Assembly: GCA_029547805.1 (NCBI GenBank)
Contig: JAKPOP010000032.1
Location: 1-64,000, forward strand
Direction: 5' to 3'
DNA from: Deltaproteobacteria bacterium
Lineage (GTDB): Bacteria; Myxococcota_A; UBA9042; DTJE01
Length of the DNA stretch: 64,000 nt
How positions within the stretch are numbered: the stretch's first letter is position 1; each line of letters opens with the position of its first letter. Below, piece by piece: positions 32,341 through 41,815 of the stretch. Both the position numbers and the translations under genes were made by a program. Below the pieces are notes generated by a model, which saw nothing but the letters and a program-made list of their open reading frames with translations, was not told where the DNA came from and made no database searches.

Positions 32341-33924
32341 ATGAGAACCCGGTGGTCGTGGTGGGTCCTGGCGGTTCTCCTGGCGGGGTGCCTGGGGCGG
32401 GACGACGCCCCACGGCGCTTGAATCGGGCCCTGGCCGACTGCACGGAGCGGGCGGCCTGCGCCGCCGCCGTGAAGGAACTCCGAGGCCTGACCAAGGAGT
32501 CCCGGGAGAGCGCCGAGGGGGTCGAGGCACGCATCCGGGCCCTGCGGCACTCCCTGGTGGCGGTCGCCTCCTGGCCCGAGGTGGACCGGGCCTTCCTGGA
32601 GGGAGCCGGCATCACCCCCGAACGGGCGCTGGCGACCCTGGAGGAGGAGGCCCGGAGCCTCGAGTCCCTGCCGGTCAGGGGTGCTGCCGACAGCCTGAAG
32701 GACGTCCGGACGATCCTCGAGGTCCTTCGGGAGCCCCGCTGCGAGCGGTTCCAGGCCCTGCAGGTTCTGGAACAGGCCGCCGGGCGCTTCTCCGACGTGG
32801 CCTGGCTGGCCGAGGCGGGGCTGCTGGCCCACCTGCTGGGTGCCATCGACCCCCTCCAGGTGCAGGGCTTCGGGGAGACCGCCCGCATCTGGCTGGGCTG
32901 CACGCTGCCTCCCGATGCGGAGGACGAGGAGGTGCTGGTGGCCGCTCGGGACCGCCTGGCCCGGGCCATCGGGAACTGCCCCAGGGCCGCCGGTTCCGCC
33001 CCGGGCATCCGGGACGTCTGTGTGCGCCTGGAGCAGGCGGTGGCGCGATGGGCACTGCCCCTGCCCTGGAGCGGCCTGTCCCGGGGGGAGGTGGCCGGGG
33101 CCCTGTTGCCTCGGAGCCGCGGAGGAGGCCTGGCCTTTTCCCCACCCTGGGTCTTCGTGATCTCCGCCGGTCGATTGCTGCGGGCCGAGGCCCCGGCGAT
33201 CCCGGCAGGGCAGGCGGAACGGGTTCCGGAGCAGAAGACGACCCTGCTGGATTTCCGGTCCCGCCACGGGATCCAGGACGTGCGGCTCGTCGTGAGCCAG
33301 ACCCTGAAGGACCATGCCCCGGTGGAGGTCCGGGGGCGGACGCTGATTCCCCTGGCGGTGGATCGATCCGAGACCTTCCAGGACCTGTCGGAGGTCCTGG
33401 ATGCCCTGCTGGCCGAGACGGACGCGGTGCCGGCCCTGGCCCTCATCCCCCAGGGGGGGCGGTCCCTCTCGTTCCTCCTGCTGAACTGGCGCTTCTCCGA
33501 GCGGCCCCTCTGGGACGTCTGGGGGGCGCGTCGGGCCTTCCTGGGAGGCCCCAAGGCCCTCTCCCTGGTCCTCTCGCCCTTTTCTCTGACCCTGGAATCG
33601 GCGGAGGGGGTTCGGGAGGTGGAACTGCTCCCGTCCGACGAGGGGGAGGGCCGGGGATTGCTCCCCTTGAGGGCCGCCTATCAGGCCGCCCTGGCCCTGG
33701 CGGGTCCCGAGGCGGAACGGTCCGGGCGGATGGCGGTCCAGGGAAGCGTCTCCGTGGGCCTGCTGGTCCAGGTCCTGGAGGCCCTGGCGGCCCACGTGGA
33801 CGCATCGGCCCTGTCCCACGAGTCCCTCTTCGCCGCCGCGCCGCCCCTCCGGGAACGGGGAGGTCCTCCCAAGGCCTTGTTGCCGGCCCTGGTGCTGCGC
33901 CTTCAGGGCATGCCCCCCGAGTAG
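32341..33924 (+). CDS. Putative lipoprotein of unknown function
   Basis: 527 residues. Signal MRTRWSWWVLAVLLAGC with lipobox LLAGC. Residues about 20-230 are helical (many Ala/Arg/Leu), with three Cys pairs; 230-520 is mixed, with a short pattern near the end (RMAVQGSVSVGLLVQVLEALA) that loosely resembles the periplasmic ExbD/TolR fold. That similarity is weak. No family recognised. The start has gggaggtggggg upstream and is divergent from the phosphoesterase operon. The frame is intact and codon use is that of the neighbours. Confidence 0.78.
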   Translation: MRTRWSWWVLAVLLAGCLGRDDAPRRLNRALADCTERAACAAAVKELRGLTKESRESAEGVEARIRALRHSLVAVASWPEVDRAFLEGAGITPERALATLEEEARSLESLPVRGAADSLKDVRTILEVLREPRCERFQALQVLEQAAGRFSDVAWLAEAGLLAHLLGAIDPLQVQGFGETARIWLGCTLPPDAEDEEVLVAARDRLARAIGNCPRAAGSAPGIRDVCVRLEQAVARWALPLPWSGLSRGEVAGALLPRSRGGGLAFSPPWVFVISAGRLLRAEAPAIPAGQAERVPEQKTTLLDFRSRHGIQDVRLVVSQTLKDHAPVEVRGRTLIPLAVDRSETFQDLSEVLDALLAETDAVPALALIPQGGRSLSFLLLNWRFSERPLWDVWGARRAFLGGPKALSLVLSPFSLTLESAEGVREVELLPSDEGEGRGLLPLRAAYQAALALAGPEAERSGRMAVQGSVSVGLLVQVLEALAAHVDASALSHESLFAAAPPLRERGGPPKALLPALVLRLQGMPPE

Positions 33925-34119
33925 GGCAAGGACTGTCCCGGGGCTGGCCCGGGAGAGGGGAAGGGCTTCGTTCCTCCCCGGCCCGTCGTCCTGAGGCGGG
34001 TCGGTTCCGGGCGCCCTGGCTGGCGAGTCCGGGACGCTCTCCGTACGGGGCATCTCCGGGCCTTGCCAGGCGGGTCTCCGGTGCCCATCGTCGGGAGGTC
34101 TCTTGCCGGAGGAGCCTCC

Positions 34120-34530
34120 ATGGCGTCCGCGCTGGATCATGCTCGATCCCTGTTGAAGCAAAAGGCCCCCGGGACCCGCATCGCCGTGGTCGGGGCCTCC
34201 AACGACCCCGAAAAGTACGGGAACATCATCGTCCGGCACCTCTCGGGCCAGGGCTACGGGGTGCTGCCGGTGAACCCCAGGGGGGGCGAGATCGCCGGGC
34301 TTCCGGCCTTCCAGCGCCTGGAGGAGGTTCCAGACCCGGTCCACGTGGTCGATTTCGTGACTCCTCCCGAGGTGACTCGCCGGGTGATCGAGACCCTGGA
34401 CCCCTCCCGGTTTCCCGTGATCTGGTTCCAGGACGGGTCCTTCGACGACGAGGTGATCCGCCGGGCGGAGGAACGCTTCCCCCATGTCGTGCACCATGCC
34501 TGCATCATGGTGGTGACCCGGACCCTCTGA
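34120..34530 (+). CDS. CoA-binding domain protein (YccU-like)
   Basis: 136 residues comprising one Rossmann-type CoA-binding domain: IAVVGASNDPEKYGN near residue 23, VLPVNPRGGEIAG, VHVVDFVTPPE, and a terminal His/Cys stretch VVHHACIMV. The family includes the stand-alone YccU proteins and the first domain of ADP-forming acyl-CoA synthetases. Start ATG 34,120 behind ggagga. Converges on the GNAT gene of the acyl-CoA ligase operon, so CoA metabolism is a shared theme, though the protein's role is undefined. Confidence 0.88.
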   Translation: MASALDHARSLLKQKAPGTRIAVVGASNDPEKYGNIIVRHLSGQGYGVLPVNPRGGEIAGLPAFQRLEEVPDPVHVVDFVTPPEVTRRVIETLDPSRFPVIWFQDGSFDDEVIRRAEERFPHVVHHACIMVVTRTL

Positions 34531-34554
34531 CCGGACGACGACGCCGGAAGCCCG

Positions 34555-35127
34555 TCAGGCCCGGGGCGTCCGGTCCTGCCAGTCCGCCTCTGGAGGGAAG
34601 AGGGCCTGGACGTCGGTCCGCATCCACAACAGCCCGCTGTGATAGCGGAGGTCTCCCCGGAAGCCGACGGCCTCCGAGAACCGCAGCAGGGGGAGGTTGT
34701 TGGGGTCCACCGTGGACAGGAACCAGCGGATGTCCAGTTCCCGGGCCCGGTGAACGATGCGACGGAGCAGCAGGCTCCCGATCCCCAGTCGCTGCCAGGG
34801 GTCTCCCACCACGATGGCCAGTTCCGCCTCCTGGGCCCCCACCCGGTGGCACCGGCCCACGCCCAGCATCCGCTCCCGTCCGTCGATCTCCCGGCAGGCC
34901 GCCACCGCGAACTCGACGCAGGGGTCCATGTGGGTCAGGGCATGGACCCGCGTCCCGTCCAGTTCCCGCACCGGCGCCAGGAATCGGTTGTAGATGCTCT
35001 GGGGGCTCAGGGACCGGAAGAGGTCCTCCAGCAACGGGCCGTCCTCGGGGCCGACCTCCCGCAGGTGTACCGGGAGTCCGTCCCTGGCCGTCGTGCTGGG
35101 GTCGGCGTCGTCATCCATCCCGGCCAT
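34555..35127 (-). CDS. GNAT-family acetyltransferase (Pat-like)
   Basis: 190 residues, one GNAT domain. Acetyl-CoA loop VGDPWQRLGIGSLLL, preceded by an acidic beta-strand (AELAIVVG), followed by STVDPNNLPLLRFSEAVGF. The early LSPQSIYNRFLAP is very like the opening of the GNAT domain of protein acetyltransferases Pat/PatZ/YfiQ. The gene lies 91 bases downstream of an acyl-CoA ligase gene on the same strand, so it may acetylate the ligase's catalytic Lys; this function is inferred from context. ATG 35,127 is the ORF start; the fourth residue (MDDD) is an alternative. Confidence 0.82.
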   Translation of the reverse strand: MAGMDDDADPSTTARDGLPVHLREVGPEDGPLLEDLFRSLSPQSIYNRFLAPVRELDGTRVHALTHMDPCVEFAVAACREIDGRERMLGVGRCHRVGAQEAELAIVVGDPWQRLGIGSLLLRRIVHRARELDIRWFLSTVDPNNLPLLRFSEAVGFRGDLRYHSGLLWMRTDVQALFPPEADWQDRTPRA

Positions 35128-35218
35128 ACTGGCACAGCCCCCCTGGAAACGGAACCGGGAAACCCGTGCCGAACGGCGGAGCGGGGACTTCCCCCGCGAG
35201 TTCCCGGGGCCCCGCTCC

Positions 35219-36907
35219 TCACCCGGCCCGGGACCGGGCCTGCTCCTCCTCCTGGAGGACCCGCCGGAGGACCTTCCCCACCGTGGACTTGGGCAGTTCC
35301 GTCCGGAATTCCACCATTCGGGGGACCTTGTAGGCCGCCAGCCGGGAGCGGCAGTAGTCGATGATCTCCTCGGCGGTGGCAGTCTCCCCGGGTTTCAGCA
35401 CCACGAAGGCCTTCACCGTCTCTCCCCTCCTGGGGTCCGGCACCCCCACCGCCGCCGCCTCCAGCACCTTGGGATGCTCGTAGAGGATCTCGTCGATCTC
35501 CCGGGGATAGATGTTGTAGCCGCCGGCGATGATCATGTCCTTCTTGCGGCCCACGATGTAGAAGAAGCCGTCCTCGTCCATCCGGGCGATGTCGCCGGTG
35601 TGGAGCCAGCCGTTCCGCAGCATCCCCTCGGTCTCGGAGGGGTTGTTCCAGTAGCCCTGCATCACCTGGGGACCCTGGATCACCAGTTCCCCGTCCTCGC
35701 CAACCGCCATCTCCCGCTTGCCCTCCTCCAGATCGAGGATCTTCGCGTCGGTGGACGGGACCGGGATGCCGATGGACCCTGGCTTGCGCACCCCATGGAT
35801 GGGATTTGCATGGGTCACCGGCGAGGTCTCCGAGAGTCCGAAGCCCTCGGTGATCTTTCCGCCGGTCAGCTGCTCGAAGCGTTCCATCACCTCCAGGGGC
35901 AGGGGCGCCGACCCGCTGATGCAGGCCTTGATGGACGACAGGTTGATGCCCTCGATGCCGGGGAAGTGGTTGATGGCGTTGAAGGTCGCTGGAACCGCCG
36001 GCAGGAAGGTGGGCCGGTACTTCCCGATCGTCCGGACCAGTTTCGGGATGTCCCGGGGATTCGGGACCAGGACCTGGGTGGCGGCCGAGGCCACCGCGAG
36101 GTTCATGCAGACCGTGAGGCCGAAGGAGTGGAAGAACGGCAACATCGAGACGACGATCTCGGCGCCTTCCTGGAAGCCGGGGAACCAGGCCTGCACCTGC
36201 CGGACATTGATGGCCAGGTTCCGGTGGGTCAGCATCGCCCCCTTCGAGAGACCGGTGGTCCCCCCGGTGTACTGCAGGTTCGCCAGCATGTCGGCGTTCC
36301 AGTCGATTCGCGGCGGCGAGGCGGGAGACCGGCGCAGGAGGTCCTGGAACCAGAGGACCGGGTCCTGGGGGTCCACGGTCACCACGAGGCCCGTCTTCTT
36401 GCCCACCAGCGGGAACAGCAGGTTCTTCGGGAAGGGGAGCCCGTCCGCCAGGCGGGTCAGCACGATGTGCTCCACCGTGGGCAGCCGATGCCGGATCTCC
36501 CGGATCGTCTTGACCCAGTAGGCATCGAGCGTCAGCACGACCCGGGCCCCCGAGTCGTTGAACTGGTGCTCGATCTCCCGGGCCACGTAGAGCGGGTTTG
36601 TCATCACCGCCACCGCACCGGCCTTCAGGACGCCGTAGTAGGCGACCACCATCTGGGGCAGGTTGGGCAGCTGCAGGGCGACCCGGTCCCCGGGGCGGAC
36701 TCCCAGGGAGACCAGGGCCGCGGCGAACCGGTCCGCCGCCTCCCGGAGTTCCCGGTAGGACATCCGGCCTCCCTCGAAGACCGTCGCGGTCCGGTCCGGC
36801 CAGCGGGTCGCCGTGCGGTCCAGCAGCACCGGCAGGGGGTCCACGTCCTGGGACACCTCGAGGGGGATGCCCTCGGTGTAGAAACGGTGCCAGGGGCGCG
36901 TGTCCAT
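35219..36907 (-). CDS. fadD: Long-chain acyl-CoA ligase (AMP-forming)
   Basis: 562 residues, full-length ANL-superfamily enzyme: P-loop YTGGTTGLSKGA, the EGFGLSETSP (A5) and HTGDIARMDEDGF (A7) motifs and the C-terminal catalytic Lys in LPKSTVGKVLRR, which is the site acetylated by Pat-type enzymes in homologues. Activates fatty acids with CoA and ATP; chain-length preference cannot be read. Start ATG 36,907. The GNAT gene follows on the same strand. Length and motif order fit FadD more than acetyl-CoA synthetase. Confidence 0.92.
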   Translation of the reverse strand: MDTRPWHRFYTEGIPLEVSQDVDPLPVLLDRTATRWPDRTATVFEGGRMSYRELREAADRFAAALVSLGVRPGDRVALQLPNLPQMVVAYYGVLKAGAVAVMTNPLYVAREIEHQFNDSGARVVLTLDAYWVKTIREIRHRLPTVEHIVLTRLADGLPFPKNLLFPLVGKKTGLVVTVDPQDPVLWFQDLLRRSPASPPRIDWNADMLANLQYTGGTTGLSKGAMLTHRNLAINVRQVQAWFPGFQEGAEIVVSMLPFFHSFGLTVCMNLAVASAATQVLVPNPRDIPKLVRTIGKYRPTFLPAVPATFNAINHFPGIEGINLSSIKACISGSAPLPLEVMERFEQLTGGKITEGFGLSETSPVTHANPIHGVRKPGSIGIPVPSTDAKILDLEEGKREMAVGEDGELVIQGPQVMQGYWNNPSETEGMLRNGWLHTGDIARMDEDGFFYIVGRKKDMIIAGGYNIYPREIDEILYEHPKVLEAAAVGVPDPRRGETVKAFVVLKPGETATAEEIIDYCRSRLAAYKVPRMVEFRTELPKSTVGKVLRRVLQEEEQARSRAG

Positions 36908-37054
36908 CGGGTCCTCCCGTCCTTGGGTCCAGGAGTCCAGAATATAGGACCCCCTTGATCCGGGTCAATGGGGGCGACCCGAGATCCATTCGGCACGCCG
37001 GCCTCGACCCCGGACGGGGATGGGGTGCCCTTGCGTCAGCGGCCGTTCCCGGCG

Positions 37055-38410
37055 ATGCTTGCCGCCATGCGCTGGGGACGGTGGTCAACACTGGCGGCCG
37101 CGACGATCTACGTGGCGGTCACCGTGGCCGTGATCCGGGACGGGGACCCGGGGCTTCCGGCCTCGGTGGCCAACGGCCTCCAGTTGCGCCCGGTCACCTG
37201 GGTCGTCCAGTGGCTGCCTCCTCCCGAGGAGTCGGGGGGCTTCGGTCCCTGGCAGTGGATGGCCGATGCCCTGGCAAGGGGGATCGGGGAGGTAGCCCAC
37301 CGGCCCCTGGCCGATCCCGGGGATCGGTGGCGGGGGGCCGCGGCGGCGGCGGGCCTGCGGCAGCGGCACCTGGTGCCCGTCTTCCTGGGGCCCCTCGGGG
37401 CGACCGATCCGGCCGCGGAACGGGTGATCCGCTGGGCCTTCGACCCCGGGTTTCCGGGCGAGGTGCTGGCGGCGGAAGCCGTGCCGTCGCTTCCCGAGGG
37501 GCTTCGGGTGATGCTCCTGGCCTCCCTGGGGGGCGACGGGGCACCGGCGGCCCGGGATCGCTGGAAGGTCCTGGCCGAGTCCCGGCAGAGCCACCTGGGA
37601 CTCCTGGTGCTGGGACTCATCGGGGCCCTCTTCGGGGGGGCCTGGTGCTGGCGGTCCCTCCGGCGGCACTTCGCCCACGACGACCCCGCCCTTCGACCCC
37701 GGATGACCGGGGATGCCCTGCTGCCGCCCCTCCAGGTCACGGCCTTCTTCGCCGCGGTGATGGTCACCCTCGGGGTCTTCGGCCCCTCTCTGATGGCAGG
37801 ATGGACCCCGCCAGGCGGCATCGGGATGGCGACCCTGGTCACCTACCTGATCCAGGCTGCGGCGGGCATTGTCCTGGTGATCGCCCTGGGACGCACCGAT
37901 GGCGAGGAATCCCTGCTCCGGGTCCTGGGGTGGCGCGGCGGGTCCCGTGCGGGGGCCTGGACCGTCCTTCGCTGGGGGGTGACGGGCTGGACCCTGCTGT
38001 GGCTCTTCACGATGATGGCCTCGCTGGCCATGCTGATCTTCCTGGGGGTCGAGAACGACCCCTTCGAGAACCCCGTCGCCCTCGCCCTCGTGCTGGACCC
38101 GGACCCGACCTCCCGCGGACTCCTGGCCCTGACCGCGGTGGTGGTCGCCCCGATCTTCGAGGAGACCCTGTTCCGGGGCTACCTGCTGAACCGCTTCCGC
38201 CGCCACTTCTCCCCGCAGCGGGCCGCCGCCATCGCGGGTCTCCTCTTTGCCCTGGTCCACTTCTCCCTGGCCAGCCTGGTTCCCCTGTGGGCCCTGGGCT
38301 TCGCCCTGGGGATGATCTACCAGCGAACCGGGAGCCTCTGGACGCCGATCCTGGCCCACGGCCTCTGGAACCTGGGAACCCTGCTGGCGCTGAACGCCCT
38401 CTTCTCCTGA
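37055..38410 (+). CDS. CPBP-family intramembrane metalloprotease
   Basis: About 451 residues, with around eight membrane segments. The Abi/CPBP motifs lie in the last third: EETLFRGYLLNRF (EExxxR), FALVHFS and HGLWNLGTL. The first segment (STLAAATIYVAVTVAVI) comes right after the chosen ATG. An N-terminal domain of about 180 residues, partly extracytoplasmic, precedes the core and is of unknown fold. There is no clear ribosome binding site; ATG 36,968 is an alternative upstream start and 37,067 a downstream one. Bacterial members cleave membrane anchors or process prenylated/peptide substrates; substrate unknown. Confidence 0.8.
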   Translation: MLAAMRWGRWSTLAAATIYVAVTVAVIRDGDPGLPASVANGLQLRPVTWVVQWLPPPEESGGFGPWQWMADALARGIGEVAHRPLADPGDRWRGAAAAAGLRQRHLVPVFLGPLGATDPAAERVIRWAFDPGFPGEVLAAEAVPSLPEGLRVMLLASLGGDGAPAARDRWKVLAESRQSHLGLLVLGLIGALFGGAWCWRSLRRHFAHDDPALRPRMTGDALLPPLQVTAFFAAVMVTLGVFGPSLMAGWTPPGGIGMATLVTYLIQAAAGIVLVIALGRTDGEESLLRVLGWRGGSRAGAWTVLRWGVTGWTLLWLFTMMASLAMLIFLGVENDPFENPVALALVLDPDPTSRGLLALTAVVVAPIFEETLFRGYLLNRFRRHFSPQRAAAIAGLLFALVHFSLASLVPLWALGFALGMIYQRTGSLWTPILAHGLWNLGTLLALNALFS

Positions 38411-38462
38411 CCCATGGTCGGGGACCGGGCCCCTGCGCCCGGGTCGTTCGGGGGCCCCGCGA

Positions 38463-38491
38463 TTGACAGAAGGGACGCCGGTGGATAGCGT
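38463..38491 (+). promoter_or_regulatory. Sigma-70-like promoter for cysS
   Basis: -35 TTGACA (38,463-38,468), 17-bp spacer, -10 TAGCGT (38,486-38,491). Predicted start about 25 bases before the GTG of cysS. It could drive the whole cysS-J-like-def-fmt-lipoprotein run. Confidence 0.55.
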
Positions 38492-38521
38492 CTTTGCGTC
38501 TCTTCCGGAGGGGCGTTCCCG

Positions 38522-39967
38522 GTGGACCTGAAGGTATTCAACACCCTGACGCGATCCAAGGAGACCTTCGAGCCCCTGGAACCGGACCACGTCCGGATGT
38601 ACGTCTGCGGCGTCACCGTCTACGACCGCTGCCATATCGGGCATGCCAGGGCCTACGTGGCCTTCGACGTGATCCAGCGCTATCTCCGGTGGCGAGGCTA
38701 CCAGGTCACCTACGTCCGGAACTTCACCGACGTGGACGACAAGATCATCCGGCGGGCCGGGGAGCGGGGCGAGGACGTCCGGGTGCTCACGGATCGCTAC
38801 ATCGCGGCCTTCCAGGAGGACATGGAGGCCCTGGGCGTGGCCCGGGCGGACATCGAGCCCCGGGTCACGGACCACATCCCGGACATCATCGCCGCGGTGC
38901 AGGCCATCGTGGATCGGGGGCATGCCTACGTGGTCGGCGGCGACGTCTACTACGACATCACCTCCTTTCCGGGCTACCTGCGGCTGTCAGGCCGCCGCCT
39001 GGACGAGATGATGGAAGGCGCCAGCGGCCGGGTGGACCCGGCGGAGCGGGACAAGCGCCATCCCCTGGACTTCGCCCTCTGGAAGGCCGCCCGGCCCGGG
39101 GAACCGGCCTGGGACAGCCCCTGGGGCCCCGGCCGCCCTGGCTGGCACATCGAGTGCTCGACGATGAGCCGGAAGTACCTGGGCGACTGCTTCGACCTCC
39201 ACGGCGGGGGGGCGGACCTGATCTTTCCCCATCACGAGAACGAGCGGGCCCAGTCCTGGGCCCTGACCGGGGCCGAGTTCGTCCGCCACTGGCTCCACAA
39301 CGGCTTCGTCAACGTGGACTCCGAGAAGATGTCCAAGTCCCTGGGCAACTTCTTCACGATCCAGGACGTGATTGCCCGGTTCCACCCCGAGGCGCTGCGG
39401 TACTTCCTGCTGACCACGCACTATCGAAGTCCGATCAACTTCAATGACGGCGCGGTCCAGGAGGCCGAGGGGCGGGTCGAGTACCTCTACGAGACCGTGC
39501 TTGCGGCCCGGGACTTCCTGGCCCGGAGCCCGGCCGACCCGGACCCGAGTCTTCGGGAGGAGGCGGTTCGGCGGATCCGGGAGGCCATGGACGACGACTT
39601 CAACACCGCGATGGCCCTGGCGGTGGTGGCCGACGTGGCCCGGGAACTCAACGATGTCCTGACCCGGAAGGGCAAGATGCCCGATCGGGGGGCGAAGGTG
39701 GCCGGGGGCCTGGCGGCCCTGGGGGAGGTTGGAAGGGTCCTGGGCCTGGCGGAGCGGGATCCGATGGGGGTCCTGGGGGCGATCCGGGACCGGAGGCTGG
39801 CCCGCCGGGGACTGGATCGAGGCGCCATCGAGGACCTGGTGGCCCGGCGGTCCCAGGCCCGGGCCGACCGGGACTTCGCCCTGGCGGATGCCCTGCGCCA
39901 GCGGCTGCTGGAGATGGGGGTCCAGGTGATGGACGGTCCGGAGGGGACCCGGTGGAAGGTGCTGTGA
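38522..39967 (+). CDS. cysS: Cysteinyl-tRNA synthetase
   Basis: Charges tRNA-Cys. 481 residues, full length. [10 protein letters not shown] places a zinc-binding Cys at residue 29; the HIGH motif is at 38-41; IECS and FPHHENE supply the other zinc ligands; the KMSKS loop EKMSKSLGN is near residue 270. The C-terminal anticodon-binding and tail segments are present. It starts at GTG 38,522 with ccggagg upstream. The stop overlaps the GTG of the J-like gene. No sign of damage. Confidence 0.95.
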   Translation: MDLKVFNTLTRSKETFEPLEPDHVRMYVCGVTVYDRCHIGHARAYVAFDVIQRYLRWRGYQVTYVRNFTDVDDKIIRRAGERGEDVRVLTDRYIAAFQEDMEALGVARADIEPRVTDHIPDIIAAVQAIVDRGHAYVVGGDVYYDITSFPGYLRLSGRRLDEMMEGASGRVDPAERDKRHPLDFALWKAARPGEPAWDSPWGPGRPGWHIECSTMSRKYLGDCFDLHGGGADLIFPHHENERAQSWALTGAEFVRHWLHNGFVNVDSEKMSKSLGNFFTIQDVIARFHPEALRYFLLTTHYRSPINFNDGAVQEAEGRVEYLYETVLAARDFLARSPADPDPSLREEAVRRIREAMDDDFNTAMALAVVADVARELNDVLTRKGKMPDRGAKVAGGLAALGEVGRVLGLAERDPMGVLGAIRDRRLARRGLDRGAIEDLVARRSQARADRDFALADALRQRLLEMGVQVMDGPEGTRWKVL

Positions 39968-40308
39968 AGAAGGGTCGCGGGGCAGGACGGCGCGTCGGGG
40001 CGGGTCCGGGGTCCCCGGCCGAGTGGGAGGTCCTTCGGGATCTGGCCTTCGAGGGGGACTACTTCCAGGTCCTGGGGGTCTCGCCCGGATGCTCGACCTC
40101 GGAAGTCCGGGACGCGTGGGTGAGGCTGGCGGCGCGCATCGATGTCCTGAAGCGGGAGCAGGCCGGAAATCTGGAGGCCATCCAGGCCCTCGAGGACGCG
40201 TTGCGGGTCGCCGAGGATGCCTTCGAGGTCCTCTCGGACCCGGACCTGCGGCTCCGCTATCGACGGGCCCTTTCACCCGTCGGGGAGGAACAGGGATGGC
40301 CCTGCTGA
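39964..40308 (+). CDS. Small J-domain-like protein lacking HPD
   Basis: 114 residues from GTG 39,964, which overlaps the cysS stop (GTGA). DYFQVLGVSPGCSTSEVRDAW and FEVLSDPDLRLRYRRAL match helices I-II and IV of a DnaJ J-domain, but the HPD tripeptide that activates Hsp70 is missing from the expected place (after LAARID). It therefore probably cannot stimulate DnaK and may be a structural or adaptor J-like protein. It is placed between cysS and def and overlaps the def start by 13 bases, so co-translation with the deformylase is likely. Confidence 0.72.
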   Translation: MKKGRGAGRRVGAGPGSPAEWEVLRDLAFEGDYFQVLGVSPGCSTSEVRDAWVRLAARIDVLKREQAGNLEAIQALEDALRVAEDAFEVLSDPDLRLRYRRALSPVGEEQGWPC

Positions 40309-40820
40309 GAGTGCGAACGTGGCCCGATCCGGTGCTCAAGACGCCGGCGAAGCCCGTGGAGGAGATCGACGACTCGGTCCGGGCCCTTCTCCGGGACATG
40401 GCCGAGACCATGTACGCCCAGCGGGGCATCGGGCTGGCCGCCCAGCAGGTCGGGGACCTGCGCCGGGTGCTGGTGATCGATGTGCCCGGCGAGGCCGAGG
40501 GGGACCCGGGCTCCGGGCTGATCCAGGCCATCAATCCCCGTATCGTCTCCCGGTCCGGCCGGTGCAAGACCACGGAGGGATGCCTCTCGTTCCCGGGCCT
40601 GGAGGTGGACGTGGAGCGGTCCTGGAAGGTCTCTGTCGAGTGGACCGACCTCGACGGCACCTTGCGCCAGCGGGACTGCGAGGGCCTGCTGGCCATCTGC
40701 TTCCAGCACGAGATGGACCACCTGGACGGCATCGTCTTCCTGGATCGGGTCGGACTGGTCCGCCGGCGCCTGGCCCTGAAGGAGTACCTGGCCAGGAGGT
40801 CCTCCGACGGAACCCCCTAG
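40296..40820 (+). CDS. def: Peptide deformylase
   Basis: Removes the N-formyl group from nascent proteins. 174 residues with all three motifs: GIGLAAQQVG, EGCLSFPG (metal Cys) and QHEMDHLDG (metal His and catalytic Glu). ATG 40,296 with cggggaggaa upstream overlaps the J-like gene. The adjacent fmt gene supplies the formyl group, so the pair acts on opposite ends of the same cycle. Length and motif spacing are normal. Confidence 0.95.
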   Translation: MALLRVRTWPDPVLKTPAKPVEEIDDSVRALLRDMAETMYAQRGIGLAAQQVGDLRRVLVIDVPGEAEGDPGSGLIQAINPRIVSRSGRCKTTEGCLSFPGLEVDVERSWKVSVEWTDLDGTLRQRDCEGLLAICFQHEMDHLDGIVFLDRVGLVRRRLALKEYLARRSSDGTP

Positions 40821-40835
40821 GGAGGTCGGAAGCCC

Positions 40836-41798
40836 GTGCGCGTCGTCTTCATGGGATCGGCCCCCTTCGCCCTCCCGGCCCTGGAGGCCCTGGTCCGCGA
40901 AGGTCACCAGATCCCCCTGGTGGTCACCCGGATCGACAAGCCCGTGGGCCGAGGCCAGGAGATCTCCCAGACTCCGGTCAAGGCCCTGGCGCTGGCCCGG
41001 GGCCTCCCGGTGTTCCAGCCGAAGACCCTCCGGGACCCCGCCGTGCACGAGGTTCTTCGAGGCGTCCGGCCCGACGCCATCATCGTGGTGGCCTATGGCC
41101 GGATCCTGCCCCCCGAGGTGCTGGCGATTCCGCCCCTCGGGTGCATCAACGTCCACGGGTCCCTGCTGCCCCGTTGGCGGGGGGCCGCCCCGGTCCAGTG
41201 GGCCGTGATCGCCGGGGACACCGTCTCGGGTGTGACGGTGATGCAGATGGACGAGGGCCTGGACACGGGGCCGATGCTGATCCAGCAGTCCACCGCCATC
41301 GGGCCGGACGAGACCGCCGAGTCCCTCTATCGCCGCCTGGCCGATCTGGGTGCGCCGCTCTTGCTGGAGGCCCTCCGGGGACTCGCCACGGGGACCGTGG
41401 TCCCCCGGCCGCAGCCCGAGGAGGGGGTCACGCTGGCCCCTCCCCTGAAGAAGGAGGACGGCCTGCTGGACTGGACGAAGCCGCGGAAGGTCCTGGTGGA
41501 TCGCATGCGGGGCGTGGAGCCGTGGCCGGGGTCCTTTTCCTTCGGACCCGGGGGGATCAGGCTGCGATGGTTTCCGCCGGCCATCCCGGGCCCCGGAGGC
41601 GTCGGGCCCGGGAGTCCGGGGACGGTGGTGGCCCTGGACCAGGGGATCCTCTGGGTGCAGGCCGGGGACGGTCTGGTGGGACTGCGGGAGGTCCAGCCGG
41701 CCGGGGGACGCCGGATGGCGGTCCGGGACCTGCTGGCGGGGCGTCGCCTGAAGGTCGGGGACCTGCTGGGGTCCGGGGCTTCGGACCCGGCCTCCTGA
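40836..41798 (+). CDS. fmt: Methionyl-tRNA formyltransferase
   Basis: Formylates initiator Met-tRNA using 10-formyltetrahydrofolate. 320 residues. Motifs: SLLPRWRG with catalytic INVHG just before it, and MDEGLDTGPM containing the catalytic Asp; the C-terminal tRNA-binding domain (about 205-315) is complete. Starts at GTG 40,836, 16 bases after def, with gggaggtcgg upstream. The stop overlaps the first possible ATG of the next gene (ATGA type). Confidence 0.95.
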   Translation: MRVVFMGSAPFALPALEALVREGHQIPLVVTRIDKPVGRGQEISQTPVKALALARGLPVFQPKTLRDPAVHEVLRGVRPDAIIVVAYGRILPPEVLAIPPLGCINVHGSLLPRWRGAAPVQWAVIAGDTVSGVTVMQMDEGLDTGPMLIQQSTAIGPDETAESLYRRLADLGAPLLLEALRGLATGTVVPRPQPEEGVTLAPPLKKEDGLLDWTKPRKVLVDRMRGVEPWPGSFSFGPGGIRLRWFPPAIPGPGGVGPGSPGTVVALDQGILWVQAGDGLVGLREVQPAGGRRMAVRDLLAGRRLKVGDLLGSGASDPAS

Positions 41799-41815
41799 TG
41801 GAGGAGGCGATGGCG

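Noticed and set aside
33925-34119. Small gene between the lipoprotein and CoA-binding genes
   Set aside because: Only short frames without start signals; the upstream start at 34,063 for the CoA-binding gene adds a non-conserved leader.
32190-35333. 1047-codon forward frame
   Set aside because: Overlaps three genes in another frame; no recognisable domains.
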